A DNA stretch of 64,000 nt, from NCBI RefSeq assembly GCF_001870735.1, contig NZ_MORL01000001.1, forward strand, positions 248,001-312,000. The letters run 5' to 3'. The notes below the pieces were generated by a model, which searched no databases, had not been told where the DNA came from, and saw only the letters and a list, made by a program, of their open reading frames with translations. The stretch comes from Arsenicibacter rosenii. GTDB taxonomy: Bacteria > Bacteroidota > Bacteroidia > Cytophagales > Spirosomataceae. A program made the translations under genes and the position numbers. Position 1 is the first letter of the stretch. Each line of letters begins with the position of its first letter. Positions 8,882 through 17,162 of this stretch are shown one piece after another.

Positions 8882-9739
8882 ATGCAGACAAAATACCTCA
8901 TCTTGTGGACTCTGATGGGCATGGCCTGTCTTATGGCCGAGGCTAAACCTAAGCCGAAAAAACTGGTAAAAGTCTGGGAAACAGACACCACACTGCGGGT
9001 CCCGGAATCGGTACTCTACGACAAGCGCAGCAAAATCCTGTATGTAGCCAACATCGATGGCAAAGCCGATGCGCTGGATGGCAGCGGATTCATCTCAAAG
9101 GTGTCGCTGGATGGCAAGATTCAGAACCTCCGCTGGACGTCGGGGCTCAACGCACCGAAAGGGATGGGCATCTATAAAAACACGCTGTATGTGACAGACA
9201 TTTACCGGCTCGTGGCGATCAACCTGGAAACCGGTCAGGCCGAAAAAACGTGGGATGCCCCCGACCCCAAAAATGCGTTCCTGAACGATGTCACCGTAGC
9301 CAATGACGGAACCGTGTATGTCTCCGACAACCGGTTTGACAAAATCTACCGCCTGAAGGATAATAAGTGGGAGGTATGGATGGAGGGCGAACAGCTTAAC
9401 CGCCCGAACGGCTTGCTGGCCGTGAAAAAGAACCGGCTGATGGTGGGTTCAACCAAAATCGGGGCGCTGCGGGCACTGGATACCGAAACCAAAACCTTTA
9501 TGACCATTGCCGACGGTATGGCCAATACCGACGGTATCGTCACCGACGGAAAAGGTTATTTTGTCTCCGACTGGAGCGGGCAGATTTTCTACGTGAGTGC
9601 CGGAGGCAATAAGGAGCAGTTGCTGGATACCCGCGAGCAGAAAAGCAACTGTGCTGATATTGAGTACGTGGCTAAGGAAAAACTGATCATCGTACCGACG
9701 TTTCTGAAAAACAAACTGGTGGCATACCGTGTCGAATAG
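8882..9739 (+). CDS. SMP-30/gluconolactonase-like beta-propeller protein, exported
   Basis: 285 residues from ATG 8882 (MQTKYLILWTLMGMACLMAEA is a signal peptide; the upstream in-frame start at 8855 would spoil it). The rest reads as a six-bladed propeller: LRVPESVLYDKRSKILYVAN, then APKGMGIYKNTLYVTD, NDVTVANDGTVYVSD, RPNGLLAVKKN, TDGIVTDGKGYFVSDW. These are the regularly spaced Asp/Asn signatures of the SMP-30/NHL-type fold. Family members are calcium-dependent lactonases or simply ligand-binding; which applies here is not clear, and active-site residues cannot be assigned confidently. Confidence 0.75.
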   Translation: MQTKYLILWTLMGMACLMAEAKPKPKKLVKVWETDTTLRVPESVLYDKRSKILYVANIDGKADALDGSGFISKVSLDGKIQNLRWTSGLNAPKGMGIYKNTLYVTDIYRLVAINLETGQAEKTWDAPDPKNAFLNDVTVANDGTVYVSDNRFDKIYRLKDNKWEVWMEGEQLNRPNGLLAVKKNRLMVGSTKIGALRALDTETKTFMTIADGMANTDGIVTDGKGYFVSDWSGQIFYVSAGGNKEQLLDTREQKSNCADIEYVAKEKLIIVPTFLKNKLVAYRVE

Positions 9740-9792
9740 CGCAATCATACCAACGTATGAGGGTAATCATAAACGAGCCGCAACCGGCCCTG

Positions 9793-9800
9793 TACTTTTG
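9793..9800 (+). promoter_or_regulatory. -7 box (TAnnTTTG)
   Basis: TACTTTTG matches the Bacteroidota -7 consensus and stands 28 bp before the ATG at 9829, suggesting the small membrane protein gene has its own promoter. Confidence 0.45.
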
Positions 9801-9828
9801 TCACATCACAAGAAAACACAGTACGGCC

Positions 9829-10158
9829 ATGGTTACCCAAACGACAACTTCATACGCACACGAAACCGGGACCGGTTTCATGGCGAGATATCATACATTT
9901 ATTGAGAAGGCAGAATTCACACGTACAGGCTGGGCCGCAACCGCGATGATGATTCAGGGTTGCATTTTATCGCCGGCCCTCTTGCTGTCAATGGCTTACC
10001 TGGGCGGTGGCGACTGGCAGTTCCTGGCGTCGATGCTTGGTTTCCTGACGGTGCTGGTACCGATTCTGGGAGCTATGCCTGTGAAATACATCGTGCCGGC
10101 TTTTTTATTCAGCCTGACGATGCACCTGCTCATCATTCTCAGTAATCTGCTCTTATAG
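9829..10158 (+). CDS. Small membrane protein, unknown function
   Basis: 109 residues from ATG 9829 (MVTQTTTSYAHETG). A longer reading to 9757 would overlap the promoter box, so it is rejected. Three hydrophobic segments follow: about residues 33-55, 60-80 and 85-108. No family is recognised. A strong hairpin terminator follows 27 bp after the stop. Confidence 0.65.
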   Translation: MVTQTTTSYAHETGTGFMARYHTFIEKAEFTRTGWAATAMMIQGCILSPALLLSMAYLGGGDWQFLASMLGFLTVLVPILGAMPVKYIVPAFLFSLTMHLLIILSNLLL

Positions 10159-10184
10159 GTTGAGGCTTACATGGAGAATAAGAT

Positions 10185-10216
10185 AAAGCCCGGTCGCTGA
10201 CCGGGCTTTACTTTTT
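10185..10216 (+). terminator. Rho-independent terminator
   Basis: AAAGCCCGGTC (10185-10195) pairs with GACCGGGCTTT (10199-10209), followed by ACTTTTTT. It lies between the convergent small membrane protein gene and argH and can serve both. Confidence 0.85.
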
Positions 10217-10237
10217 TGGCGTAACCCTCGGGGAAGC

Positions 10238-11587
10238 TTAAGCCAGCAACGCCGCCGTTGCCTGACGGATCTGGTCTATGCCGAAGCCGGCCATGGCAGC
10301 ATCCATCTGCTGCACGATCAGCTCATTTCCGGGGTTGCCGATACTGCCTTCGTGCGAATGCTTCAGCTCGCGGGAGGCTTTATACGAACCCTCGTTGATT
10401 TCTTTACCAACAATCCGGTAGGCCTCGCGGAATGGTACGCCCTGCAACACCAGCTCATTTACCCGTTCCACGCTGAACAGCAGGTCATACTTTTCGTCGG
10501 CCAGGAGGTTGGGCTTTACCTGAATGTTTTCGAGCGTAAAGGCCAGAATCTGCAAACAGTCCAGTATTTCGTCGAAGGCCGGCATCAGTACTTCTTTCAG
10601 AATCTGCATGTCGCGGTGGTAGCCCGAGGGCAGGTTGCTCATCACCATCGTGATTTCCATCGGCAGGGCTTTAAGGCGGTTGCTCTTGGCCCGCAGCAAT
10701 TCGGCCACATCCGGATTTTTCTTGTGCGGCATGATGCTCGATCCTGTTGTGAGGGCGTCGGGCAGGGTCAGGAATCCGAAATTCTGGCTGTTATACAGGC
10801 ATATGTCCATGGCCAGACGGGAAACCGTGGCAGCAATGGCGGCAATGGCGTTCAGGGCGGTCTGTTCGGTTTTTCCACGGCTCATCTGCGCGTATACCAC
10901 ATTGACATGCATGCCTTCGAACCCAAGCAGCTGCGTGGTCAGGGTCCGGTTCAGCGGGAACGACGACCCGTAGCCGGCACCCGAACCCAGCGGGTTGCGG
11001 TTGGCCAGCCGGAACGCCGTTTGCAGCGTCAGCATATCGTCGGCCAGGGCTTCGGCATAGGCGCCGAACCAAAGGCCAAACGACGACGGCATGGCAATCT
11101 GAAGGTGCGTGTAGCCCGGCAACAGGTCATGTTTGTGCTGCTCCGACCGGGCAATCAGCTGGTCGAATACCATCCGGGTGGCTTCGGCAACCGTCCAGAG
11201 CTGCGCGCGGGTATAGAGTTTCAGGTCGACCAGCACCTGATCATTGCGGGAGCGGCCGCTGTGAATTTTCTTGCCTATATCCCCAAGTTTGCGGGTCAGC
11301 ATCAGTTCAACCTGCGAGTGTACATCTTCGATGCCGTCTTCGATGGTGAAGTTACCCGCTTCGATGTCGGCGTAGATCGTTTTCAGTTCAGCCCGCAGCT
11401 GCGCGAGGTCATCGGCCGTCAGCAGGCCGATGGTTTCAAGCATGACCGCATGGGCCAGGTTGCCCAGTACATCGAATGGTGCCAGATATACATCCATTTC
11501 GCGGTCACGGCCAACGGTGAATCGCTCTATTTTGGCGGCTGCTTCAGAGGGTTCAGCCCCAAATCCTTCTTTTTGCCAGAGTTTCAA
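10238..11587 (-). CDS. argH: Argininosuccinate lyase
   Basis: 449-residue cytoplasmic enzyme that splits argininosuccinate into arginine and fumarate, the last step of arginine synthesis. The fumarase/aspartase superfamily signature GSSIMPHKKNPD is present near residue 279, with HSGRSRNDQV near 108 and TTGSSIMPHKKN providing the catalytic Ser loop. Length is normal. The start is a TTG (11585-11587) giving MKLWQKEGF; no in-frame ATG lies upstream before a stop, and MKLWQK is the usual family N-terminus. No other arg gene is in the window. Confidence 0.93.
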   Translation of the reverse strand: MKLWQKEGFGAEPSEAAAKIERFTVGRDREMDVYLAPFDVLGNLAHAVMLETIGLLTADDLAQLRAELKTIYADIEAGNFTIEDGIEDVHSQVELMLTRKLGDIGKKIHSGRSRNDQVLVDLKLYTRAQLWTVAEATRMVFDQLIARSEQHKHDLLPGYTHLQIAMPSSFGLWFGAYAEALADDMLTLQTAFRLANRNPLGSGAGYGSSFPLNRTLTTQLLGFEGMHVNVVYAQMSRGKTEQTALNAIAAIAATVSRLAMDICLYNSQNFGFLTLPDALTTGSSIMPHKKNPDVAELLRAKSNRLKALPMEITMVMSNLPSGYHRDMQILKEVLMPAFDEILDCLQILAFTLENIQVKPNLLADEKYDLLFSVERVNELVLQGVPFREAYRIVGKEINEGSYKASRELKHSHEGSIGNPGNELIVQQMDAAMAGFGIDQIRQATAALLA

Positions 11588-11623
11588 GGTAATGTATGTA
11601 TGCTAAAAATGATCGGATGGCGG

Positions 11624-11645
11624 TTCCGGATTGCAAAATCCGGAA
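11624..11645. repeat. Short palindrome upstream of argH
   Basis: TTCCGGAT (11624-11631) and ATCCGGAA (11638-11645) form an inverted repeat around TGCAAA. The core GGATTGCAAAATCC resembles the palindrome upstream of the reductase gene at 57.2 kb and its duplicate at 56.16 kb, so it appears to be a dispersed element. Confidence 0.6.
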
Positions 11646-11697
11646 GAGCGGGATGTCTGTTATCAATCCGGCAGCAAAGGTAGGGATTCTGACAACG

Positions 11698-11731
11698 AAA
11701 AGGGCGAACCGACTCATCAGTTCGCCCTTTT
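11698..11731 (-). terminator. Terminator of the RND efflux operon
   Basis: AAAAGGGCGAAC (11698-11709) pairs with GTTCGCCCTTTT (11720-11731). On the minus strand the T-run ends the stem, 20 bp after the RND stop at 11752. Confidence 0.85.
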
Positions 11732-11751
11732 CTTCGATGCGCCGGCCAGAA

Positions 11752-14700
11752 TCAGCGGTCCAGCCGTACTTCCATTTCCTTCGGGTCTTCGGTATCACCG
11801 GTCGGCCGGCCGGCCGGTTGCGGGAGCGGCCGTTGGGCATCTGACGGATGGACTTCGTCTTTCCGGCGGGTCATGTACGTGTATATCGCCGGAACCACGT
11901 AGAGGGTCAGTACCAGTGAGAACAACAGACCGCCCACGATCACAATACCGAGCGGCATCCGGCTTTTGGAGGCCGCACCGAGCGCGAGAGCAAGCGGGAG
12001 CGCCCCAAAGGCGGCCACGAGGGTCGTCATCAGGATCGGGCGAAGACGCATGGCCGCCGATTCGACCGCAGCGTCGTACTTATTCTTGCCTTCCTTACGT
12101 TGCTCGTTGGCAAACTCCACAATCAGGATACCGTTTTTGGTTACCAGCCCCACCAGCATGATAATGCCGATCTGGCTGAAGATATTCAGCGTCTGACCAA
12201 ACAGCCACAGCGACAATACTGCCCCGGCAATGGCCAGCGGCACCGTAATCATGATGATAAACGGATCGATGAAGCTGTCGAACTGAGCGGCCAGAATCAG
12301 GTAGACCAGAATCAGCGCAAGGCCAAAGGCAAACAACGTGTTCGATGAACTTTCGGCGTAATCGCGCGACGGACCCGAGAGCGCCGTCTGGAACGTATCG
12401 TCGAGGGTACGGGCAGCAATGGCCTGCATCGCGGCTACCCCGTCGCCGATGGTTTTGCCCGGTGCCAGACCGGCCGAAACCGTTGCCGATTTAAACCGGT
12501 TGTAGTGGTATACCTGCGGCGGCGAGCTTACCTCCTGGAACTTCACCAGGTTGTCGAGCTGAATCAGCTGTCCCTGGTTGTTCCGGACGTAGAACGAGGC
12601 CAGATCGACCGGTTCGTCGCGGTTAGCGCGGTCGACCTGCCCGACCACCTGATACTGCTTCCCGTTCATGAGGAAGTAGGCCAGACGGCGGTTACTGAGT
12701 GCTAATTGAAGTGTATTCGACACGTCGAGTACCGAGAGGCCCAGGCTGGTTGCCTTTTCCCGGTCGATGGTAATATTCAGCTCCGGTTTGTTGAATTTGA
12801 GGTCAACGTCGGGGTTCTGGAAAGTCGGGTCTTTCCGTACTTCATCCATAAACACCGGCAGTTTTTCCCGCAGTTTATCGAAATTCAGGTTCTGCAGAAC
12901 GAACTGAACCGGCTGCCCGCCCCCGCGCCCTACCTGAATGGTTTGTTCCTGGGTAGGGAACATCCGCGCATCGCTGATTTTTTTCAGGTTTGCCGTGAGG
13001 AAGTCGGCAATCTGCTGCTGGGATCGTTTCCGCTCCGAAGGCTCCGCCATGTTGATGAAGATAAACCCGGAGTTAACGGCCCCGCCGCCCGAGAAGCCCG
13101 GCGCAACCACACTGAAGGTCAGCCGCGTTTCCGGAATGGAGTCGAGAACCAGCTGGGTAACGCGTTCGGTAATGTTGGCCATGGCGTCGAAACTGGTACC
13201 TTCCGGTGCCGTAATCGGAATCCGCAGACGGCCACGGTCTTCCAGCGGCGCCAGTTCGGATTTCAGCATGCCGCCGATGCCCACGATGATGGCGATACAA
13301 ACCGCAATCATGGCCAGCGACCAGCCCCGTGATTTCATGAAGCGGCTCAGCGAGCTTCGGTAGCTGCTGTCGAGCCACTGGAAAAACGGCTCGGTTTTTT
13401 TGTAGAACCACGAATCTTTGCCGTGGTTTTTACTGGTCAGTTTCACACTGAGTACCGGCGTCAGCGTCAGCGACACAAACGCCGAAATCAGGACCGCACC
13501 GGCAACCACAATCCCGAATTCACGGAACAGACGACCAACGAATCCCTGCAGGAAGATAATCGGCAGGAACACCACCGCCAGGGTAATCGACGTGGCAATA
13601 ACGGCAAAGAAAATCTCATCCGATCCTTCCTTAGCCGCCTGCTCGGTATCCATTCCCTGCTCAATTTTCTTAAAGATGTTTTCCGTTACAACGATACCGT
13701 CATCCACCACAAGTCCCGTTGCCAGAACGATACCTAACAGTGTTAACACGTTGATACTGAAGTCGGCAATGTACATGATGAAAAACGCGCCGATCAGCGA
13801 AACCGGAATGTCAATCAGCGGGCGGAACGCAATCAGCCAGTCGCGGAAGAAGAAGTAAATGACCAGTACGACCAGCACAAACGAGAGCAGCAGGGTTTCG
13901 CCTACTTCTTCGATGGCTTTCCGGATAAACGTACTGCGGTCGATCCCGATGCTGACCTGAATATCATCCGGCAGCTCTTTCTTCAGCTGTTCATACCGCT
14001 TGTAGAACTCGTTGGCGATATCGACGTAGTTGGCACCCGGTTGCGGAATCAAGACCAGAATAACCCCTTGAATCCCGTTTTGCTTTGATTGCGTTTCTTC
14101 GTTTTCAGGACCCAGAATGGCGTTACCAACATCCTTGAACCGGACAATCTGACCCGACGTCTGGCGGACAATCAGGTTGTTGAAGTCGTCTTCGGTTAGC
14201 AGACGGCCGACCGACTTAACGGTGAGTTCGGTGTTATTGCCGTAGATTTTACCGCTTGGCAACTCAACGTTCTGGCGGGAAAGCGCCTGCTCAATGTCCT
14301 GAACGGTCATGTTGTAGGCCGCCAGTTTCAGCGGGTCAATCCACAGACGCATCGCAAACCGTTTCTGGCCGTAGATGTTTACCTGGCTGACGCCGGGAAT
14401 GGTCTGTAAGCGTTCCTGCAACACGTTTTCGGCGTAGTCGGACAGCTGCATGATGTTGCGGCTGGTACTCTGCACCGGCATAAAGACGATAGGGTCGGAG
14501 TTGGCATCGGCCTTGGTTACAACCGGCGGCGCATCAATGTCCTGGGGTAACTGCCGCTGGGCCTGCGACACCTTATCCCGTACGTCGTTGGCGGCCCGTT
14601 CGAGGTCGGCACCGAGTTCAAATTCGACCGTAATCGAACTGACCCCCAGTGAACTCTGCGACGAGATATTCCGGATCCCTTCAATACTGTTGAGCGATTT

Positions 14701-14904
14701 TTCGATAGGCTCGGTAATCTGGGATTCGATGATTTCGGGGTTTGCCCCGGTATAGCTTGTCCGGACGGAAATAATCGGCGGGTCAATGGCCGGATATTCC
14801 CGGACCCCCAGGAACGTAAAGCCAATGACGCCAAAAAGCACGATGACGATAGACATCACCATCGCAAATACCGGCCGGTTCAGACTTAGTGAGGAAAGAC
14901 TCAT
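11752..14904 (-). CDS. RND efflux pump, inner-membrane transporter (AcrB/MexB family)
   Basis: 1050 residues, the normal length for hydrophobe/amphiphile RND pumps. TM1 (LNRPVFAMVMSIVIVLFGVI) starts at residue 8, a large periplasmic loop follows to about 335, then TM2-6 with the TM4 proton relay motif GLVVDDGIVVTEN near residue 400. A second loop and TM7-12 follow (GLVTKNGILIVEFAN near 925; MRLRPILMTTLVAAFGALPLAL). The C-terminus is short and charged. It is co-transcribed after the membrane fusion protein with a 53-bp gap. No outer-membrane TolC partner is in the window, so the operon must use one encoded elsewhere. Substrates are probably drugs, dyes or hydrophobic compounds. Confidence 0.93.
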   Translation of the reverse strand: MSLSSLSLNRPVFAMVMSIVIVLFGVIGFTFLGVREYPAIDPPIISVRTSYTGANPEIIESQITEPIEKSLNSIEGIRNISSQSSLGVSSITVEFELGADLERAANDVRDKVSQAQRQLPQDIDAPPVVTKADANSDPIVFMPVQSTSRNIMQLSDYAENVLQERLQTIPGVSQVNIYGQKRFAMRLWIDPLKLAAYNMTVQDIEQALSRQNVELPSGKIYGNNTELTVKSVGRLLTEDDFNNLIVRQTSGQIVRFKDVGNAILGPENEETQSKQNGIQGVILVLIPQPGANYVDIANEFYKRYEQLKKELPDDIQVSIGIDRSTFIRKAIEEVGETLLLSFVLVVLVIYFFFRDWLIAFRPLIDIPVSLIGAFFIMYIADFSINVLTLLGIVLATGLVVDDGIVVTENIFKKIEQGMDTEQAAKEGSDEIFFAVIATSITLAVVFLPIIFLQGFVGRLFREFGIVVAGAVLISAFVSLTLTPVLSVKLTSKNHGKDSWFYKKTEPFFQWLDSSYRSSLSRFMKSRGWSLAMIAVCIAIIVGIGGMLKSELAPLEDRGRLRIPITAPEGTSFDAMANITERVTQLVLDSIPETRLTFSVVAPGFSGGGAVNSGFIFINMAEPSERKRSQQQIADFLTANLKKISDARMFPTQEQTIQVGRGGGQPVQFVLQNLNFDKLREKLPVFMDEVRKDPTFQNPDVDLKFNKPELNITIDREKATSLGLSVLDVSNTLQLALSNRRLAYFLMNGKQYQVVGQVDRANRDEPVDLASFYVRNNQGQLIQLDNLVKFQEVSSPPQVYHYNRFKSATVSAGLAPGKTIGDGVAAMQAIAARTLDDTFQTALSGPSRDYAESSSNTLFAFGLALILVYLILAAQFDSFIDPFIIMITVPLAIAGAVLSLWLFGQTLNIFSQIGIIMLVGLVTKNGILIVEFANEQRKEGKNKYDAAVESAAMRLRPILMTTLVAAFGALPLALALGAASKSRMPLGIVIVGGLLFSLVLTLYVVPAIYTYMTRRKDEVHPSDAQRPLPQPAGRPTGDTEDPKEMEVRLDR

Positions 14905-14957
14905 AACTTGGTTGATCTACGTTTTCAATAGCAGACAGAAACCTGTCTGCTTACGGC

Positions 14958-16154
14958 CTAAAGCTTTGCCTGCCTCGGTTCGGCAGCCGGCGTACTGTCG
15001 GGTTGTGCGGGGCGGGCACTGCCCGGCTGCTCAATCGGTTTGATGCTTTGTAAGGTTACCATGCGGCTTACTTTCACATCCCCGTCCGGTTTCAGGAAGA
15101 GCAATCCGGTGGTGGCCACGGTATCCCCCACCTGTATCCCCGATAAAATCTGGATGGTACTGGCTGACCGGATGCCCGTTGTGACGTCTTTGAAAACCGC
15201 TTTTCCGTTTTTGACCAGAACGACCTGTTTGCTGCGGGTTTGCGGAATAACGGCCTGGGTCGGTACAATCATACCCCGTTCGTTCTGAATGGTAAGTGTG
15301 ACCTTCGCAAACGAACCGGGGCGCAGCTGCGACTGCGTATTGTTTACGCGGGCACGGATACGGAGGTTACGGGTTGCTTCGTCGACGGCCGGTTCCAGGG
15401 CATAGACCTGACCGGTAAACGGTTTAGCGAAGGCATCCACCATAAACCGGACTTCGCTGCCCTGCTTAATGGAGGAACCGTATTTTTCCGGAATCGAGAA
15501 GTCGAGTTTCAGAGACGATGTTTGCTGCAGGCGGGCAATCAGCGTGTTGGGTGTTACATAAGCGCCTAAGCTGACGTTTCTGAGCCCGATGACCCCCGAA
15601 AACGGCGCCCGGATTTCCGTACGGCGCAGATTGGCTTTGACTACCTCAATATCGGCCGAAGCACTTTTGAGGTTCGTCACAACGATATCATATTCCTGCT
15701 GGCTGATACCGCCCCGGGCCAGCAGCTGTTTGTTCCGTTCTTCGATACGGCGGGCGTTTTCTTCCTGTACGATCAGGCGCTGAAGCTGTGCTTTCAGGTC
15801 GGCGTCATACAGTTTTATCAGCAATGTGCCGGCAGCAACGGGCTGGCCTTCGCGGATATTGAGCTGGGTAATGCGGCCTGAAACTTCCGGAAAAATGTCG
15901 ACCTGTTCGTTGGCCAGCAATGAGCCTGTTGCCACGACTTCTTCTTTCAGCGCCTGCTGAATAACGATAAACCCGTTTACGGAAGTAGGGCCGCCGCCGC
16001 CGGGGCCGCCTTTGCCTTTGCCATCACCCCCTTTTCCGCCTTCTGCGGCCTTCCCGTCAGGGCCTTTTTCTGATCCTTTCTTAAAATACTTGTTGTACAC
16101 AAAAAGCCCGCCGACGATCACAACGACAAGGCTTATAGCGGTCCATCTTTTCAC
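14958..16154 (-). CDS. RND efflux periplasmic adaptor (membrane fusion protein)
   Basis: 398 residues. N-terminal membrane anchor (TAISLVVVIVGGLFVYNKYF) is followed by an unusual Gly/Lys/Pro-rich linker (residues 25-56). Then come the biotinyl-lipoyl-like half (ATGSLLANEQVDIFPEVSGR), a helical hairpin (about residues 105-170, with QLLARGGISQQEYD), the second lipoyl half (IRAPFSGVIGLRNVSLGAYV), and beta-barrel and membrane-proximal domains. The C-terminal 25 residues are Pro/Ala-rich. Start is GTG (16152-16154); no in-frame ATG gives a better N-terminus. It is the first gene of the operon with the RND pump. Confidence 0.92.
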   Translation of the reverse strand: MKRWTAISLVVVIVGGLFVYNKYFKKGSEKGPDGKAAEGGKGGDGKGKGGPGGGGPTSVNGFIVIQQALKEEVVATGSLLANEQVDIFPEVSGRITQLNIREGQPVAAGTLLIKLYDADLKAQLQRLIVQEENARRIEERNKQLLARGGISQQEYDIVVTNLKSASADIEVVKANLRRTEIRAPFSGVIGLRNVSLGAYVTPNTLIARLQQTSSLKLDFSIPEKYGSSIKQGSEVRFMVDAFAKPFTGQVYALEPAVDEATRNLRIRARVNNTQSQLRPGSFAKVTLTIQNERGMIVPTQAVIPQTRSKQVVLVKNGKAVFKDVTTGIRSASTIQILSGIQVGDTVATTGLLFLKPDGDVKVSRMVTLQSIKPIEQPGSARPAQPDSTPAAEPRQAKL

Positions 16155-16438
16155 GTTTATGCTGGAAACGATTCGTTAACTGAGTGCTAAACCGGAAAAA
16201 CAACTGTTTGTTCAGGTCGGTAGCCGGCGCGTTTCAAATCCCGGAAAGCACTATTTCACCAATATTTAAACGGAAAGTTATCCTTTATTCCCCGACCAGG
16301 ACAACCAATCTATAGTGAGAATATACTAACGGCTGGTTTTCATAGATGGAATAGAAACACAAATCGACCGGAAACAGCCCCCCAAAAGACCACAAACGGG
16401 GGAGTTATTGGCCGGTGACAAAAACGGATGAACGGGGG

Positions 16439-17077
16439 TTAATTGGCGGAATAATGCAGCAGATAGGCAATGAGCCGTTCAAACCGGAGTTGCTCGTGGG
16501 CGTTCTGAGTCTGCCGTTTTAATTCAAACCGGTATCGGTCAATCAGCCCGTCAAACTGAGGACTGTGGTTGAGGTGAGCGGCAATCAGTCCTTTGTAACA
16601 GCGGTGGGTCTGGTTATACAAAAACTTGCAGGGCTGATCGGGCTGACTGTTCAGCAGGGTATCAATAGCCTGTACGCTGCGGGTCTGGTCCAGAAAGGAA
16701 AAGCCCTGCTTCAGGAAAAACGATTCAACGTCCGCGCACAGCATTTCCGGCGATTCGCCCGGATTGAGTTTATACCGGAAATAAGGCATATCCCGGAATT
16801 TACCGATAGAAATAATCGTCGTATTGGCGTGGTCACGGTATTCGGGGGTATTCCGGAGAAACTGCTGGGCTATTTGCTCGACCTGCTGGTTACGGGTACC
16901 GAATAAAATATCAACCAGAATCTCGTTCTGGTAAAAAGAAGGAGAAAAAATGACGTTTTGAAAGCCTGTAGCCGTAATTTTGCGAAATTGTTTTTGATCA
17001 GCCAGTAACAAATAGTGGTGATCGGCAAAGAATTGCGACAAATGCCGGAAGAGGTTAGTTTCGAACGGGGAGTTCAT
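16439..17077 (-). CDS. Hypothetical protein
   Basis: 212 residues from ATG at 17075-17077 (MNSPFETNLFRHLSQFF); an ATG at 17086 and a start at 17122 are also in frame, and the choice is not decided. The protein is soluble, with no signal peptide or membrane span, and mixed alpha/beta in character. Features seen: DILFGTRNQQVEQIAQQFL, CADVESFFLKQGFSFLD, and a C-terminal helical end. No family is recognised. It is divergent from the TonB receptor gene, sharing a short upstream region. Confidence 0.6.
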   Translation of the reverse strand: MNSPFETNLFRHLSQFFADHHYLLLADQKQFRKITATGFQNVIFSPSFYQNEILVDILFGTRNQQVEQIAQQFLRNTPEYRDHANTTIISIGKFRDMPYFRYKLNPGESPEMLCADVESFFLKQGFSFLDQTRSVQAIDTLLNSQPDQPCKFLYNQTHRCYKGLIAAHLNHSPQFDGLIDRYRFELKRQTQNAHEQLRFERLIAYLLHYSAN

Positions 17078-17162
17078 GGTTGGCATAGGCGTAATTGTTT
17101 GCGAAGGCTGATGAAATGACAAAATAACTCATTAATAAAAAATAAGTTTGCTCAATCCCGCA

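Noticed and set aside
10352-11683. Long open frame (443 residues) opposite argH
   Set aside because: It is antisense to the well-supported argH and its composition is low in hydrophobic cores. It is a shadow of GC-biased third positions.
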